This document shows, one piece after another, positions 43,569-52,346 of a stretch of 64,000 nt of DNA; the stretch's first letter is position 1, and each line of letters starts with the position of its first letter. Location of the stretch: assembly GCA_000724175.1 (NCBI GenBank), contig JPGV01000015.1, positions 1 through 64,000 on the forward strand. The letters are read 5' to 3'. A program made the position numbers and the translations under genes. The notes under the pieces were generated by a model that saw only the letters and a list, made by a program, of their open reading frames with translations, was not told the origin of the DNA and searched no databases. The DNA is from [Candidatus Thermochlorobacteriaceae] bacterium GBChlB. Its GTDB lineage: Bacteria > Bacteroidota > Chlorobiia > Chlorobiales > Thermochlorobacteraceae.

Positions 43569-45212
43569 ATGAGCGACTCATCAACTAAAATTTTTCAGCA
43601 ACTCGATTCGTCAAAGCCGACTATGAAAGAGAAAAAGAAAAATAAAAAGCTCAAACTCCCGCCCTTCGCCAACGAGCCGATGCTCGATTTCAGTGCATCG
43701 AAAAACCGCAAGGCGATGGAAAAAGCCATTGCCAAAGTGCGGGAGGAATTGGGCAAAGACCACCCCTCTGTCATTGGCGGCGAAGAAGTCTGGCGCGACG
43801 AAAAAATCATTTCAGTCAATCCCTGTAATCACCGAGAGGTGATTGGCACATTTCCTCACAACACGATAGATGACGCCAATCATGCCATTGACGTCGCAAC
43901 AAAAGCGTTTGAGAAGTGGAAGAAAACCCCGGTTGCCTCGCGTTCAAAAATGCTCGTCAAAGCGGCGGCGGCGATGCGCAAACGCAAGTTCGAATTTTCC
44001 GCCGCACTGGTGCTCGAAGTTGGAAAAAACTGGACGGAAGCAGACGCCGATACCGCCGAAGCGATTGACTTTATGGAATACTACGCCCGCGAAGTCTTGC
44101 GGCTCGACGGCGAACAGCCCGTCGTGAAAGCGCCGAAGTGGCTCGGCAAAGAAAAAAACAAAATGGTGTATGTGCCGCTTGGTGTTGGCGTGGTGTTGCC
44201 GCCGTGGAATTTCCCGTTGGCGATTTTGGCAGGAATGACCGTCGCCGCATTGGTAACAGGCAATACGGTTGTGTTGAAACCGTCGCCCGACGCGCCCTTC
44301 ATTGCGCATAAATTTTTCGAGTTGATGCGAGATGTCGGAATTCCGAGAGGCGTCTTGAACATCATTCACGGCGGCGCAGATGTCGGCGAAGCGTTGGTCG
44401 TTAATCCGAAAACGCGGTTCGTTTCATTTACAGGGTCGAGAAACGTCGGTGTGCGCATCAACGAAATGGCGGCAAAGACGGCGCCGGGTCAAAAATGGAT
44501 TAAGCGTGTCGTTGCAGAAATGGGCGGCAAAGACGCCATTATCATCGACCGAGAAGCTGACCTTGACGCTGCCGCGCAAGGTGTCGCCGCCGCCGCGTTT
44601 GGATTTTCGGGACAAAAATGTTCGGCGTGTTCGCGCGCGATTATCGATGAAAAAGTTTATGACGCGTTTTTGGAAAAACTTATCTCAAAAGTCGACGCCA
44701 TTCGTGTCGGCGACGCGGAGCGCAACGCGCCAATGACCGCGGTTTCAAGCGAGCGGGCGTTTCAAAAAATCGTGGACTACATCGAAATTGGCAAACAAGA
44801 AGGCCGATTGCTTGCAGGCGGCGGCGTAGACTCGAGCAAAGGCTGGTTCGTTCAACCAACAGTCTTTGCCGACATCGCACCAACAGCGCGGCTGGCGCAA
44901 GAAGAAGTGTTCGGTCCCGTCTTGGCGTGCATCAAGGCAAAAGACTTCGACGACGCGCTGCGTATTGCCAACAACACCGACTACGGACTCACGGGCAGCG
45001 TTTATACAACCAACAAGAGAAAGTTGGAGCGGGCGCGCGAAGAGTTCTTCGTCGGGAATTTATATCTGAACCGCAAATGCACCGGCGCGCTCGTCGGCGT
45101 GCATCCCTTCGGCGGGTTCAATATGTCGGGAACGGACAGCAAAACGGGCAGCCACGATTACCTCTTGCTCTTCGTGCAGGGCAAAACAATTGCAGAAAAA
45201 ATAACGGAGTAA
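43569..45212 (+). CDS. L-glutamate gamma-semialdehyde dehydrogenase-like aldehyde dehydrogenase
   Basis: A 547-residue aldehyde dehydrogenase. The catalytic Cys is in FSGQKCSACSR, the Glu in AEMGGKDAI, and the PWNFPLAI cofactor loop is present. FTGSRNVGVRINE, GGVDSSKGWFVQPTVF and NRKCTGALVGVHPFGGFNMSGTDSK place it in the RocA/PruA group that oxidises glutamate semialdehyde in proline and arginine catabolism. The first 20 or so residues are Lys-rich and may not be translated; ATG 43623 is an alternative start. No proline dehydrogenase is adjacent. The 220-base region before it holds no gene I can support. Confidence 0.88.
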   Translation: MSDSSTKIFQQLDSSKPTMKEKKKNKKLKLPPFANEPMLDFSASKNRKAMEKAIAKVREELGKDHPSVIGGEEVWRDEKIISVNPCNHREVIGTFPHNTIDDANHAIDVATKAFEKWKKTPVASRSKMLVKAAAAMRKRKFEFSAALVLEVGKNWTEADADTAEAIDFMEYYAREVLRLDGEQPVVKAPKWLGKEKNKMVYVPLGVGVVLPPWNFPLAILAGMTVAALVTGNTVVLKPSPDAPFIAHKFFELMRDVGIPRGVLNIIHGGADVGEALVVNPKTRFVSFTGSRNVGVRINEMAAKTAPGQKWIKRVVAEMGGKDAIIIDREADLDAAAQGVAAAAFGFSGQKCSACSRAIIDEKVYDAFLEKLISKVDAIRVGDAERNAPMTAVSSERAFQKIVDYIEIGKQEGRLLAGGGVDSSKGWFVQPTVFADIAPTARLAQEEVFGPVLACIKAKDFDDALRIANNTDYGLTGSVYTTNKRKLERAREEFFVGNLYLNRKCTGALVGVHPFGGFNMSGTDSKTGSHDYLLLFVQGKTIAEKITE

Positions 45213-45231
45213 AAATCACTCGCGCTAAATT

Positions 45232-45909
45232 TTACATCGACTCGGAACGCACGGACACGGATTGCTCGACAAAACGAGTCAGAAATGCACCGTGAATCGC
45301 GCCGACGGTCGCACCCGTCAAGAAAAGCGTAGCGGCGACTCCAACAATCATCCACAAAACGCAATCGACTGACGACGCAAGGTCAATGCCGCCAAAAATA
45401 ATCGGCATTCCAAAAAGCCATGCAAGGCTGTTGGCGGGAATCCACCACGCGGCGTGTTCAACGTGCTTTTTCAAAACAAGCCACTGCGGAATCGCCAAAA
45501 CGACGCCCAAGACCAATCCCATCGCGCCGCCTAAAAACATCATAACAACGAGCGGCGGTTCAACGCTGCTCGCGCCGCCGGACTGTTCGCCAATCGACAT
45601 CAGCGTGCTTGGCACGATTCCAAGAAACCATGCTGAAAGCGCGCCCGCGAGCGTCGCCGCAAGCCAGTCTTTTAGAGAAATGGAGAACGACGTTCTCATC
45701 GCTCGCCACTGCGCCCACCCTAAGACAGCGCCTTCAATCGCGCCCGTCAGAACCGTTGCGCCGGCAAGCAGCAGAACCGCGCCGACGGAACGCGGTTCGC
45801 CCGTCGCGCTGAACGCCAAGAACCCAATCGAGAATGTCGCACCTAAACCAACGAGTTCGCCCAAAGCGTTTGCGACCACCCATCGCCGCCAAAAATCAAG
45901 GTTGTTCAT
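45232..45909 (-). CDS. Polytopic membrane protein, unknown family
   Basis: A 225-residue protein with about six hydrophobic helices and short loops (ELVGLGATFSIGFLAF, GAVLLLAGATVLTGAIEGAVLG, GGAMGLVLGVVLAIPQWLVL, and others). Recurrent Gly-x-x-Gly patterns and Trp-rich loops are visible, and EGAVLGWAQW and VVLAIPQWLVL look like an internal duplication of one unit. It resembles bacterial membrane proteins of unknown role. GGGAGAAATTTAATT precedes the ATG. It is the second gene behind the two TetR operators. Confidence 0.7.
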   Translation of the reverse strand: MNNLDFWRRWVVANALGELVGLGATFSIGFLAFSATGEPRSVGAVLLLAGATVLTGAIEGAVLGWAQWRAMRTSFSISLKDWLAATLAGALSAWFLGIVPSTLMSIGEQSGGASSVEPPLVVMMFLGGAMGLVLGVVLAIPQWLVLKKHVEHAAWWIPANSLAWLFGMPIIFGGIDLASSVDCVLWMIVGVAATLFLTGATVGAIHGAFLTRFVEQSVSVRSESM

Positions 45910-45965
45910 AATTAAATTTCTCCCGATAAATGTGAACATTTGATGAAGCAAAACCATCGGCGTTG

Positions 45966-46355
45966 TTACGACCTGCCAAGCAGCATCATTCCAAAAACCG
46001 ATAACGCAACAGACGCCAGCGCGGTCAGGCACAAGTTACGGTGTTTTTCCGCGTCGCTTTGGTTCGTCCAAGCGCGATAGGTTTGCGCGAGCGTAACGGC
46101 AAGCGCGGAAACGCCAAGGTGCGCCCAAGCGGAGGGCACGAGTTCAACGCCCGACGAAAAAAAACGCGCCAGATAGAACGCGCCCGAAACGCCCTGCAAA
46201 ATCAGCAGCCACGCAAACACACCGAAAAGCCCGTGATGAAAACCAGTGTAAGCACGCTTGCCCATCCACGCAACAGCGAACAGGAAGACAGCAAAAACGC
46301 CGACCAGCAGCGTAACGCTGCCGAGTAACCCGTGTATCGTTCGAATGTCGCTCAT
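45966..46355 (-). CDS. Four-helix membrane protein, unknown family
   Basis: A 129-residue protein with four predicted helices (about 8-31, 43-65, 77-93 and 108-127). His8, His40-His41 and His79 lie near helix ends, so a b-type haem-like arrangement is conceivable, but I do not recognise the family. It is the first gene after the paired operators (46375-46433) and 56 bases before the next membrane protein gene; the two are probably co-transcribed and under TetR control. Confidence 0.7.
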   Translation of the reverse strand: MSDIRTIHGLLGSVTLLVGVFAVFLFAVAWMGKRAYTGFHHGLFGVFAWLLILQGVSGAFYLARFFSSGVELVPSAWAHLGVSALAVTLAQTYRAWTNQSDAEKHRNLCLTALASVALSVFGMMLLGRS

Positions 46356-46374
46356 AGCCGAATCGATTTGTCAG

Positions 46375-46401
46375 TTTTAAGAGAACAGTGTTCTCTTAAA
46401 A
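46375..46401. promoter_or_regulatory. TetR-type operator 1, perfect palindrome
   Basis: A 27-bp perfect inverted repeat, half-site TGTTCTCTTAAAA with a single central G at 46388. It lies 20 bases before the start of the four-helix membrane protein gene, next to a possible -10 (TATATT on the minus strand, 46400-46405). Confidence 0.85.
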
Positions 46402-46410
46402 TATACGAAT

Positions 46411-46433
46411 AAAAGGGAACAGTGTTCTCTTTT
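46411..46433. promoter_or_regulatory. TetR-type operator 2, near-perfect palindrome
   Basis: A 23-bp inverted repeat with one mismatch and the same core GAACAGTGTTC, centre at 46422, 34 bp from operator 1 (about three helical turns). It would cover the -35 area of the same promoter and lies 11 bases after the TetR gene stop. Confidence 0.82.
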
Positions 46434-46443
46434 TATTGAAAAA

Positions 46444-47043
46444 TTATCGTTTCAATCCGTTGAGCAGATTTTGAAAGGAATAGAAGTAGAAGGCAGAGAA
46501 GGTTGTTTCATCTTGCGGCGCGACACCCGTGAGCCGAAGCGCGACGGCGCCGTGCGCGTGCGTCCAAAGCGTGTAGGCGATGGCTTGAGCGTCGCCCGAT
46601 TTTAGAAGGCGCGCGTCCATACAGGTTTTAGCGATGCGTTCTAAAATGGAAAACGCGGCTCTTGATTTTTCACGCGCCGCATCGGGAATGTTGTCGCTCT
46701 GAAAGTAGTGGTGCGGGTTGAGAAAAATCACCTCGTAATACTTCGGATGCTCTAAGGCGAAGGCGAGGTATTGCGCCGTCAGGCGCTGCAATTGTTCGGC
46801 GGGCGTCGGCGCGTCTAAGGCTTGTGTTAAATACTCGGCGAACCGATCGTAGCCTTCGGCAATCATCGCCCAAACGAGCGCCTCTTTATTGGCATAATGT
46901 TTATAGAGCGAAGAGACGACGACACCGAGTTTGCGGGCAATGCGGCGCATCGATAGTCCGTCAATGCCCTCGCGCAAATACAGTTCAAGACCGACTTTCA
47001 AGATGCGCTCTTTTTGAGTTGGACGAGAACGGCGGCGTTTCAT
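46444..47043 (-). CDS. TetR family transcriptional regulator with WHG-type ligand domain
   Basis: A 199-residue regulator. The N-terminal helix-turn-helix (about residues 10-55, GIDGLSMRRIARKLGVVVSSLYKHYANKEAL) is followed by a ligand domain with AFALEHPKYYEVIF, matching the WHG group (PF13305). ATG 47043 gives a normal TetR start; the frame is open far upstream but lies inside the previous gene. Two copies of the palindrome GAGAACAGTGTTCTC lie directly behind it, in front of two membrane protein genes, which are the likely targets. The ligand is unknown. Confidence 0.92.
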   Translation of the reverse strand: MKRRRSRPTQKERILKVGLELYLREGIDGLSMRRIARKLGVVVSSLYKHYANKEALVWAMIAEGYDRFAEYLTQALDAPTPAEQLQRLTAQYLAFALEHPKYYEVIFLNPHHYFQSDNIPDAAREKSRAAFSILERIAKTCMDARLLKSGDAQAIAYTLWTHAHGAVALRLTGVAPQDETTFSAFYFYSFQNLLNGLKR

Positions 47044-47059
47044 GCGAGCGCGCGCGGCG

Positions 47060-48235
47060 TTACTTGGAGAGGGTTTCACAATAGCGTTCTGCGGATAGCT
47101 TCTGCGACGAAAACAAACGACCAAATTCATCTGCGCCCAACTGCTCTTGCAGATACGCCCAATTTTGTTCGCTGATGTTTTTCTCGTCCGCGCTGAGGGT
47201 TTCCGACAGACGTTTGGCGATGTAGAAGTGTTCAACAGCAAGCGCAGGGTTGTTCATCGTGAGTGCCAGCATGCCGATTTGCGCCGCCGCCGCCGCCACG
47301 CCCGAGATATTTTTCACCGCTTCGTGGGCGCGCATCACGCCTTGAAAGCCGCGCATGGCTAAGTCATCATCGCCGTTCATGGCATAGACTGCCGCAAGTT
47401 GATGTGCCGTCGCAATCGCGCCTGCCTGATTGCCTGCTGCCGCCATTGCCTCTGAAACGGTTTTCATTTCTTTAATCGCGCGTGGATAATTTTCAAGCGC
47501 AATGCTTGCCGTCGCTAATTGATGTCGCAGAAACAGTGCAATGTTTTGGTCAATGTTGGTTGCCGATGACAGCGTTTTATCGAGCATATCAAATGCCGTT
47601 TGGAACAGATTGGCGCGAATGAAGGCTTGAGAATAGGCTGTAATGAGTTGTGTGGCTTCGGTGTATAAGCCTGCGGCAATCAGGTGATGATGCCACTTCG
47701 GGACGCGCTCTTGGTCGAGCTGCTTGGAATCGTTGTAAAACGAGGCAAAGGTCATATTCGCGCTTTTCATATCGGCGTCGGATAGATAACGCAAAACGAT
47801 GTGCTTGACGCGGTCATTAAGGCGATATTTCGGTTCACTGCACGACTCGTCGGGCTCGACAAATCCCAAGCGAAGCAATATCAGCAAGAGGTCGTCGCAG
47901 CTCGATGGATAACTGTCGGGAAACGGCAAGCGCGTCCAAAGCGAGTCAAGGTCTTTCTCCGAGAGCGGCACGGTGGCTTGGCTCATCAAGACTGAAAGCG
48001 AGTAGAGCGGTGCAAAGTCGGCGGACGCAGCAAGAGCGGTCAGCGCCTTTGAAAGCGTGTCGTCGTTGAGCGAAGCGTATCGGGCTTCTACCTCTTGCAA
48101 AGAGAGCTGTTCGGTTGCCGCAAGCGCGTACGCTGCGCCGAAAGCAAGGCGCGAGCCGAATCGATGAATCAGGGGTTGTTCCTCATCGCGAGAAAGCGCA
48201 GGGAAAAAACGGGCGGTGGTCTCGAGTGTCGACAT
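47060..48235 (-). CDS. TPR-rich protein, unknown family
   Basis: A 391-residue, mostly helical protein. Residues of about 195-375 show tetratricopeptide-like repeats (LFLRHQLATASIALENYPRAIKEM, AIATAHQLAAVYAMNGDDDLAMRGF, AAAAAQIGMLALTMNNPALAVEHF). The N-terminal half contains a winged-helix-like stretch (LLLILLRLGFVEPDESC, YRLNDRVKHIVLRYL) similar to the arm of large TPR regulators. It lies 16 bases upstream of the TetR gene on the same strand. It could be a scaffold or a regulator that lost its ATPase domain. No function is assigned. Confidence 0.65.
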   Translation of the reverse strand: MSTLETTARFFPALSRDEEQPLIHRFGSRLAFGAAYALAATEQLSLQEVEARYASLNDDTLSKALTALAASADFAPLYSLSVLMSQATVPLSEKDLDSLWTRLPFPDSYPSSCDDLLLILLRLGFVEPDESCSEPKYRLNDRVKHIVLRYLSDADMKSANMTFASFYNDSKQLDQERVPKWHHHLIAAGLYTEATQLITAYSQAFIRANLFQTAFDMLDKTLSSATNIDQNIALFLRHQLATASIALENYPRAIKEMKTVSEAMAAAGNQAGAIATAHQLAAVYAMNGDDDLAMRGFQGVMRAHEAVKNISGVAAAAAQIGMLALTMNNPALAVEHFYIAKRLSETLSADEKNISEQNWAYLQEQLGADEFGRLFSSQKLSAERYCETLSK

Positions 48236-48419
48236 AAAACTTCACGGTTGAGTTGATAAGCCGCAACTATAAGTTAGCCGATTGCAAAGAGAGGACAAAG
48301 TCGTTTTTAATCCGGAGTGAACAATTCAAAAAGTGGTTGTCAGTATTTTTCCTTTGAGCGGTTTTTTGTAAATTTGCGTTTGTAATCTTCTCCCGGCATC
48401 AAATGCAGTTCTCATAAAA

Positions 48420-48947
48420 ATGGACGTCTCCGGAATCTTGTTTGTCTTTTTGGGTGCGCAGATTATCGTCGCAACTGTTGGGACAGTGTGGTCGAGGAAT
48501 CCTGTAACAAGTGCGCTCTTCTTAGTTTTAAACTTTTTTGCGCTGGGCGGATTGTATCTCTTGCTCGAGGCGCAGTTCATCGCCGTCGTTCAGGTCATTG
48601 TCTATGCCGGCGCCATTATGGTGTTGTTTCTCTTTACCATCATGCTGCTCAACTTGGATAATGAGCGCGCGCTCGCCGAAAAATTCGATTTGCGTAAAGG
48701 CTTCGCTGTGTTGCTCGGCGGCGTCTTACTGGTGGAGTTGCTTTACATCATCGGACTCAAAACGCCGATTCCCATTAAGCAAACCGCGCTGACGACGGTG
48801 CAACTCGGCGAGGCGAAATACATCGGCAGAGAGCTCTTGACAAATTTTTTATTTCCGTTTGAAATCGTCTCGATACTGCTGCTCTTGGCGGTCGTCGGCG
48901 CGATTGTCTTGGCAAAGAAAAACTTTACGACGTCACCAAAATCATAA
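48420..48947 (+). CDS. nuoJ: NADH-quinone oxidoreductase subunit J
   Basis: A 175-residue membrane protein with five helices. Residues of about 60-75 (VIVYAGAIMVLFLFTIML) are the signature helix of NuoJ, a core membrane subunit of complex I. The gene stands alone: no nuoH, nuoI or nuoK is adjacent, and nuoMN lie 36 kb away on the other strand. A BMP-type lipoprotein gene follows after 9 bases. Confidence 0.92.
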   Translation: MDVSGILFVFLGAQIIVATVGTVWSRNPVTSALFLVLNFFALGGLYLLLEAQFIAVVQVIVYAGAIMVLFLFTIMLLNLDNERALAEKFDLRKGFAVLLGGVLLVELLYIIGLKTPIPIKQTALTTVQLGEAKYIGRELLTNFLFPFEIVSILLLLAVVGAIVLAKKNFTTSPKS

Positions 48948-48956
48948 ATTCAACGC

Positions 48957-49997
48957 ATGATTACTCGTCTTACCCTCCTGATGGTTTTTATGGCGCTCGT
49001 TGCGGGCGGATGCGCAAAGAAGCAGGATAAAGCGTCGGTGCAAAGAGAAGAAAAAAAATCTGCGCCGCAGGCAGGAAAGTTTAAAATCGGCTTGGTCTTC
49101 GATGTGGGCGGACGCGGCGATAAGTCGTTCAACGATGCGGCTTTCGCGGGCGTTCAACGCGCTCAAAAAGAACTCGGCACGGGCTACGAATACATTGAAC
49201 CGGGCGAAGGCGCCGACCGCGAAGCCGCCTTGCGTCAACTGGCCTCGCAGCCCGACATAGCGCTCATCGTTGGTGCGGGATTTATTTTTACGGACGACAT
49301 CAACGCGGTTGCCAAAGAATTTCCTGAAAAAAAATTCGTCTGCATCGATTACACAGTCGATACCACAAAGCCGCTTCCGCCGAACCTTTCTGCCATTGTC
49401 TTCAAAGAAGAAGAAGGCTCGTTTCTCGTCGGCGCCATCGCGGCGCTGGTGAGCAAAACGGGCACGATTGGCTTCGTCGGCGGCATGGAGTCGCCGCTCA
49501 TCAAGCGCTTTGAAAAGGGCTACCAGACCGGCGCGAAATACGTTCGTCCCGACATCAATATCCTCGTCGGCTATGCGGGCTTGTCGGGCGAAGGCTTTAA
49601 GAACCCCGCCAAGGGCAAAGAACTGGCGCTCGGGCAATACAGCAAAAATGCCGACGTGATTTACCATGCCTCAGGCATCACAGGGCTTGGCGTGTTTGAA
49701 GCCGCACGCACGACCAAGAAATTTGTCATCGGCGTCGATATGAACCAAGAAAACGAAGCGCCGGGATTAGTGCTGACCAGCATGGTGAAATTGGTGGAAA
49801 ATGCCGTCCTGCAAGCTGCCAAAGACGTCGACGCAAAAACGTTCAAAGGCGGGCAAGTGGTGCGCTTAGGACTTGCAAACAAAGGCGTTGATTATGTCTA
49901 TAACGACAACAACAAAAGTCTGATTCCAGACGACGTGCACAAGAAAGTAGAAGAACTGCGCGCCAAATTGGTGAGCGGCGAACTGAGTCCTCTCTGA
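48957..49997 (+). CDS. BMP-family ABC transporter substrate-binding lipoprotein
   Basis: A 346-residue lipoprotein (lipobox AGGC, Cys19) of the Med/BmpA family: KIGLVFDVGGRGDKSFNDAAF, then GFVGGMESPLIKRFEKGY and HASGITGLGVFEAA. Members bind nucleosides or related ligands for ABC uptake. The permease and ATPase are not adjacent. It begins 9 bases after nuoJ and is followed by two small lipoproteins, so the group has three exported proteins in a row. Confidence 0.9.
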   Translation: MITRLTLLMVFMALVAGGCAKKQDKASVQREEKKSAPQAGKFKIGLVFDVGGRGDKSFNDAAFAGVQRAQKELGTGYEYIEPGEGADREAALRQLASQPDIALIVGAGFIFTDDINAVAKEFPEKKFVCIDYTVDTTKPLPPNLSAIVFKEEEGSFLVGAIAALVSKTGTIGFVGGMESPLIKRFEKGYQTGAKYVRPDINILVGYAGLSGEGFKNPAKGKELALGQYSKNADVIYHASGITGLGVFEAARTTKKFVIGVDMNQENEAPGLVLTSMVKLVENAVLQAAKDVDAKTFKGGQVVRLGLANKGVDYVYNDNNKSLIPDDVHKKVEELRAKLVSGELSPL

Positions 49998-50028
49998 CAA
50001 AAACCATATCAACTAACGCATTCAAACT

Positions 50029-50562
50029 ATGAAGAGACATCTGACACTCGTTTCGCTCGTTGCGGCTCTGGCTCTAATGGGCGGCTGCGGACCGTCGGCA
50101 GAACAAACCAAACTTGTTGCCGATATGAAACAATTAGCGACCATGTGCGAGGCAGACGAAAAGACCCTCGAAGCCGAGCATGCCAAAGCCGAAAAAGAGC
50201 ATGACGCGCTTGAAAGACAAGCGGACTCGCTCAAAAAAGCAGGCGCACTCCCGCCCGACGCAGAGAAACTGATTGCTGAACACGGCAAGATGATTGACGC
50301 GCACAGGGCTATCGTTAAGCGACACACCGACCAGCTCAAAGCCCATTTGGCAACAGCTGAAAAATATCAGAAGCAAATTGGCGCAGCAGAAGAGATGAAA
50401 AAAGCCTATGAACAGATGAAAAAAGAGCATGACGAGATGAAAAAAGAGCATCAGCAAATGACCACCGACCATGCGAAGATGATGGAAGACCACAAGAAAC
50501 TCGACCAATTGCTGGCTGCCGCGAAAGTCGATGCAAAATCCGACAGCAAGAAAAAGAAATAA
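50029..50562 (+). CDS. Coiled-coil lipoprotein with heptad-like Met/His repeats
   Basis: A 177-residue protein with lipobox MGGC (Cys20), then continuous charged helix. Residues of about 123-160 contain four seven-residue units with His and Met at fixed places (MKKEHDE, MKKEHQQ, MTTDHAK, MMEDHKK). The rest is Glu/Lys/Ala-rich coiled coil. It would be a periplasmic lipoprotein of the outer or inner membrane. It shares its lipobox region closely with the next gene (identical 26-base stretch). Function unknown. Confidence 0.72.
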   Translation: MKRHLTLVSLVAALALMGGCGPSAEQTKLVADMKQLATMCEADEKTLEAEHAKAEKEHDALERQADSLKKAGALPPDAEKLIAEHGKMIDAHRAIVKRHTDQLKAHLATAEKYQKQIGAAEEMKKAYEQMKKEHDEMKKEHQQMTTDHAKMMEDHKKLDQLLAAAKVDAKSDSKKKK

Positions 50563-50623
50563 AAAATGCAGTATCTTTCGGCACGACATTAAAACCATCA
50601 ATAACTACTGCGTTACATTTTTT

Positions 50624-51238
50624 ATGCACACGTCAAAGGTCGTTCTCATCGGGTTGGGTTTAGTGCTGCTCGTCGGCTGCGGACCGTCGGCAGAACAAAA
50701 AGCGCTCATCAGCGAGATTGAACAAAAAAGCAGCGCGTTAGAACAGGAGGCGCTGAAACTCGACGGCAACCAAACCTATCTGCAAAAAGAGCAGAACGAA
50801 TACAACGAAAAAAACAAAGACCTTAAAAAGAAGCTGGGCGGAAAAAACGATTCGCTCTTCAACGCGCTGACGCGGGCGCATCAAAAAGTCGTCGACGACT
50901 ACGAGAGCAAGCTTAAAAAGCTCAAAGACATCGTCGATGCGTCCAAAGATCTGGTTATCAAACTAAAAGACCCGGTGAGCTTCACCTTCGATAAGCGGCT
51001 GATTGAGGCGGACTTCAAAGGACATACCGAAGAGGGCAAGCCGATTGACGGCTACGAACAAAAATCTGAAAAATTGGTTAAAGAACTTAAAGAGTTGATG
51101 GAAAAGCACGAAACGATTGAAGAGCAAATCAAACGCTATACTGCGCAGCTCGATAGTTTGGAAAAAGCCAAACTTGAAGCGCCCGTCGCGGTCGCTGCTC
51201 AAAAGCCTGCGGCGAAAGTGCCGAAAAAGCAAAAATGA
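50624..51238 (+). CDS. Coiled-coil lipoprotein, paralogue of the preceding gene
   Basis: A 204-residue protein with lipobox LVGC (Cys19) followed by GPSAEQ exactly as in the neighbour. The region after it is Lys/Glu-rich coiled coil (residues of about 25-80 and 140-185) with a less charged middle section (DPVSFTFDKRLIEADFKG) and a Lys/Ala/Pro-rich tail. The identical lipobox DNA in both genes (50082-50107 and 50674-50699) suggests tandem duplication or gene conversion. ATG 50624 is used. Function unknown. Confidence 0.72.
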   Translation: MHTSKVVLIGLGLVLLVGCGPSAEQKALISEIEQKSSALEQEALKLDGNQTYLQKEQNEYNEKNKDLKKKLGGKNDSLFNALTRAHQKVVDDYESKLKKLKDIVDASKDLVIKLKDPVSFTFDKRLIEADFKGHTEEGKPIDGYEQKSEKLVKELKELMEKHETIEEQIKRYTAQLDSLEKAKLEAPVAVAAQKPAAKVPKKQK

Positions 51239-51336
51239 AACAGAGACGCCCGTTGCTTGTCGGGCAACTGTTCTTTCAACTTCGCGCGCCGTCAAAATGA
51301 ACGATTGACCACCGCGCGACAACAGGAGACTAAACT

Positions 51337-52338
51337 ATGAACATTCTCGTAACTGGCGCAAGCGGGTTCATTGGCTCTGCCATTGCGCGTCGGCTCGTCG
51401 CCGATGGCTATCCCGTCAGCGTGCTTGTCCGCAAACGCTCTAACCTCGATGCCCTGCGCGACGTCGTCGACAAGCTCGATATTCGATACGGCGATGTAAC
51501 CGACGCGGACTCGCTCCTCACTGCAACACGGCACATGACGCATATTTACCACGCCGCCGGAAAGGCGTATATCGGTCCCGGAAAATCGCACGAACTCTAT
51601 GCGGTGAATGTGGCTGGCTCGCAAAACCTCTTCAATGCGGCGTTGAAGAACAAGGTAAAGCGCGTGGTCTTTACGAGTTCTGTTTCTGCCGTCGGCATCA
51701 CTGGTACCAAATCGCCTGCCGATGAAACGCAATCGTGGAACTTAGAAGACCTGCACGTCGACTACTACAAAACCAAACATTTGGCGGAGCTCGAAGCCGC
51801 CCGCGCGGTCGAAAATGGCTTAGACTGCGTGATTGTCAATCCAAGCTACGTGTTTGGCGCGGGCGACGTAAATTTCAACGCGGGACGGCTCATCAAAGAC
51901 CTCTACTACCACAAAGTCCCTGTTTATCCGACAGGCGGCGTTTGCTTTGCCGACATTGACGATGTCGTTCAAGGGCATCTTGCGGCAATGGAAAAAGGCA
52001 GAACAGGAGAACGCTATATTTTGGGCGGAGAAAACTTAACCTACAAGCAAGTCTTCGACAGCATTTGCGACGTCATTGGCGCGCCGAAAGTCTTTGTGCC
52101 GATTACTGAAAGCGTCGTCAAACTCTTCGTCGCGCTGACCGCGCGGGCGCGCCGATTGAAACGCATTACGGCGCTGGCAAACCGAGAAATCCTGCTCACC
52201 GCAACAAAGTATTTTTACTACTCGTCCGAAAAAGCCAAGCAGGAATTGGGCTTCGCCAACACCAAAAGCATCGGCGACGCCGTTCAAGAAAGCATTGCGC
52301 GGGCGTTCGACTGGTATAAATCGCATCAGTTGCTCTGA
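51337..52338 (+). CDS. NAD-dependent epimerase/reductase (dihydroflavonol reductase/HpnA-like)
   Basis: A 333-residue extended SDR. The nucleotide motif is TGASGFIGSAIA, the catalytic Ser lies in FTSSVSAVG, and the YxxxK pair is in YYKTK. The C-terminal part (GGENLTYKQVFDSI, LLTATKYFYYSS) is typical of the hopanoid/flavonoid-type reductase subgroup. Substrate could be a sugar nucleotide, sterol-like or other ketone. ACAGGAGACTAAACT precedes the ATG. Confidence 0.88.
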   Translation: MNILVTGASGFIGSAIARRLVADGYPVSVLVRKRSNLDALRDVVDKLDIRYGDVTDADSLLTATRHMTHIYHAAGKAYIGPGKSHELYAVNVAGSQNLFNAALKNKVKRVVFTSSVSAVGITGTKSPADETQSWNLEDLHVDYYKTKHLAELEAARAVENGLDCVIVNPSYVFGAGDVNFNAGRLIKDLYYHKVPVYPTGGVCFADIDDVVQGHLAAMEKGRTGERYILGGENLTYKQVFDSICDVIGAPKVFVPITESVVKLFVALTARARRLKRITALANREILLTATKYFYYSSEKAKQELGFANTKSIGDAVQESIARAFDWYKSHQLL

Positions 52339-52346
52339 CGCGAAAA

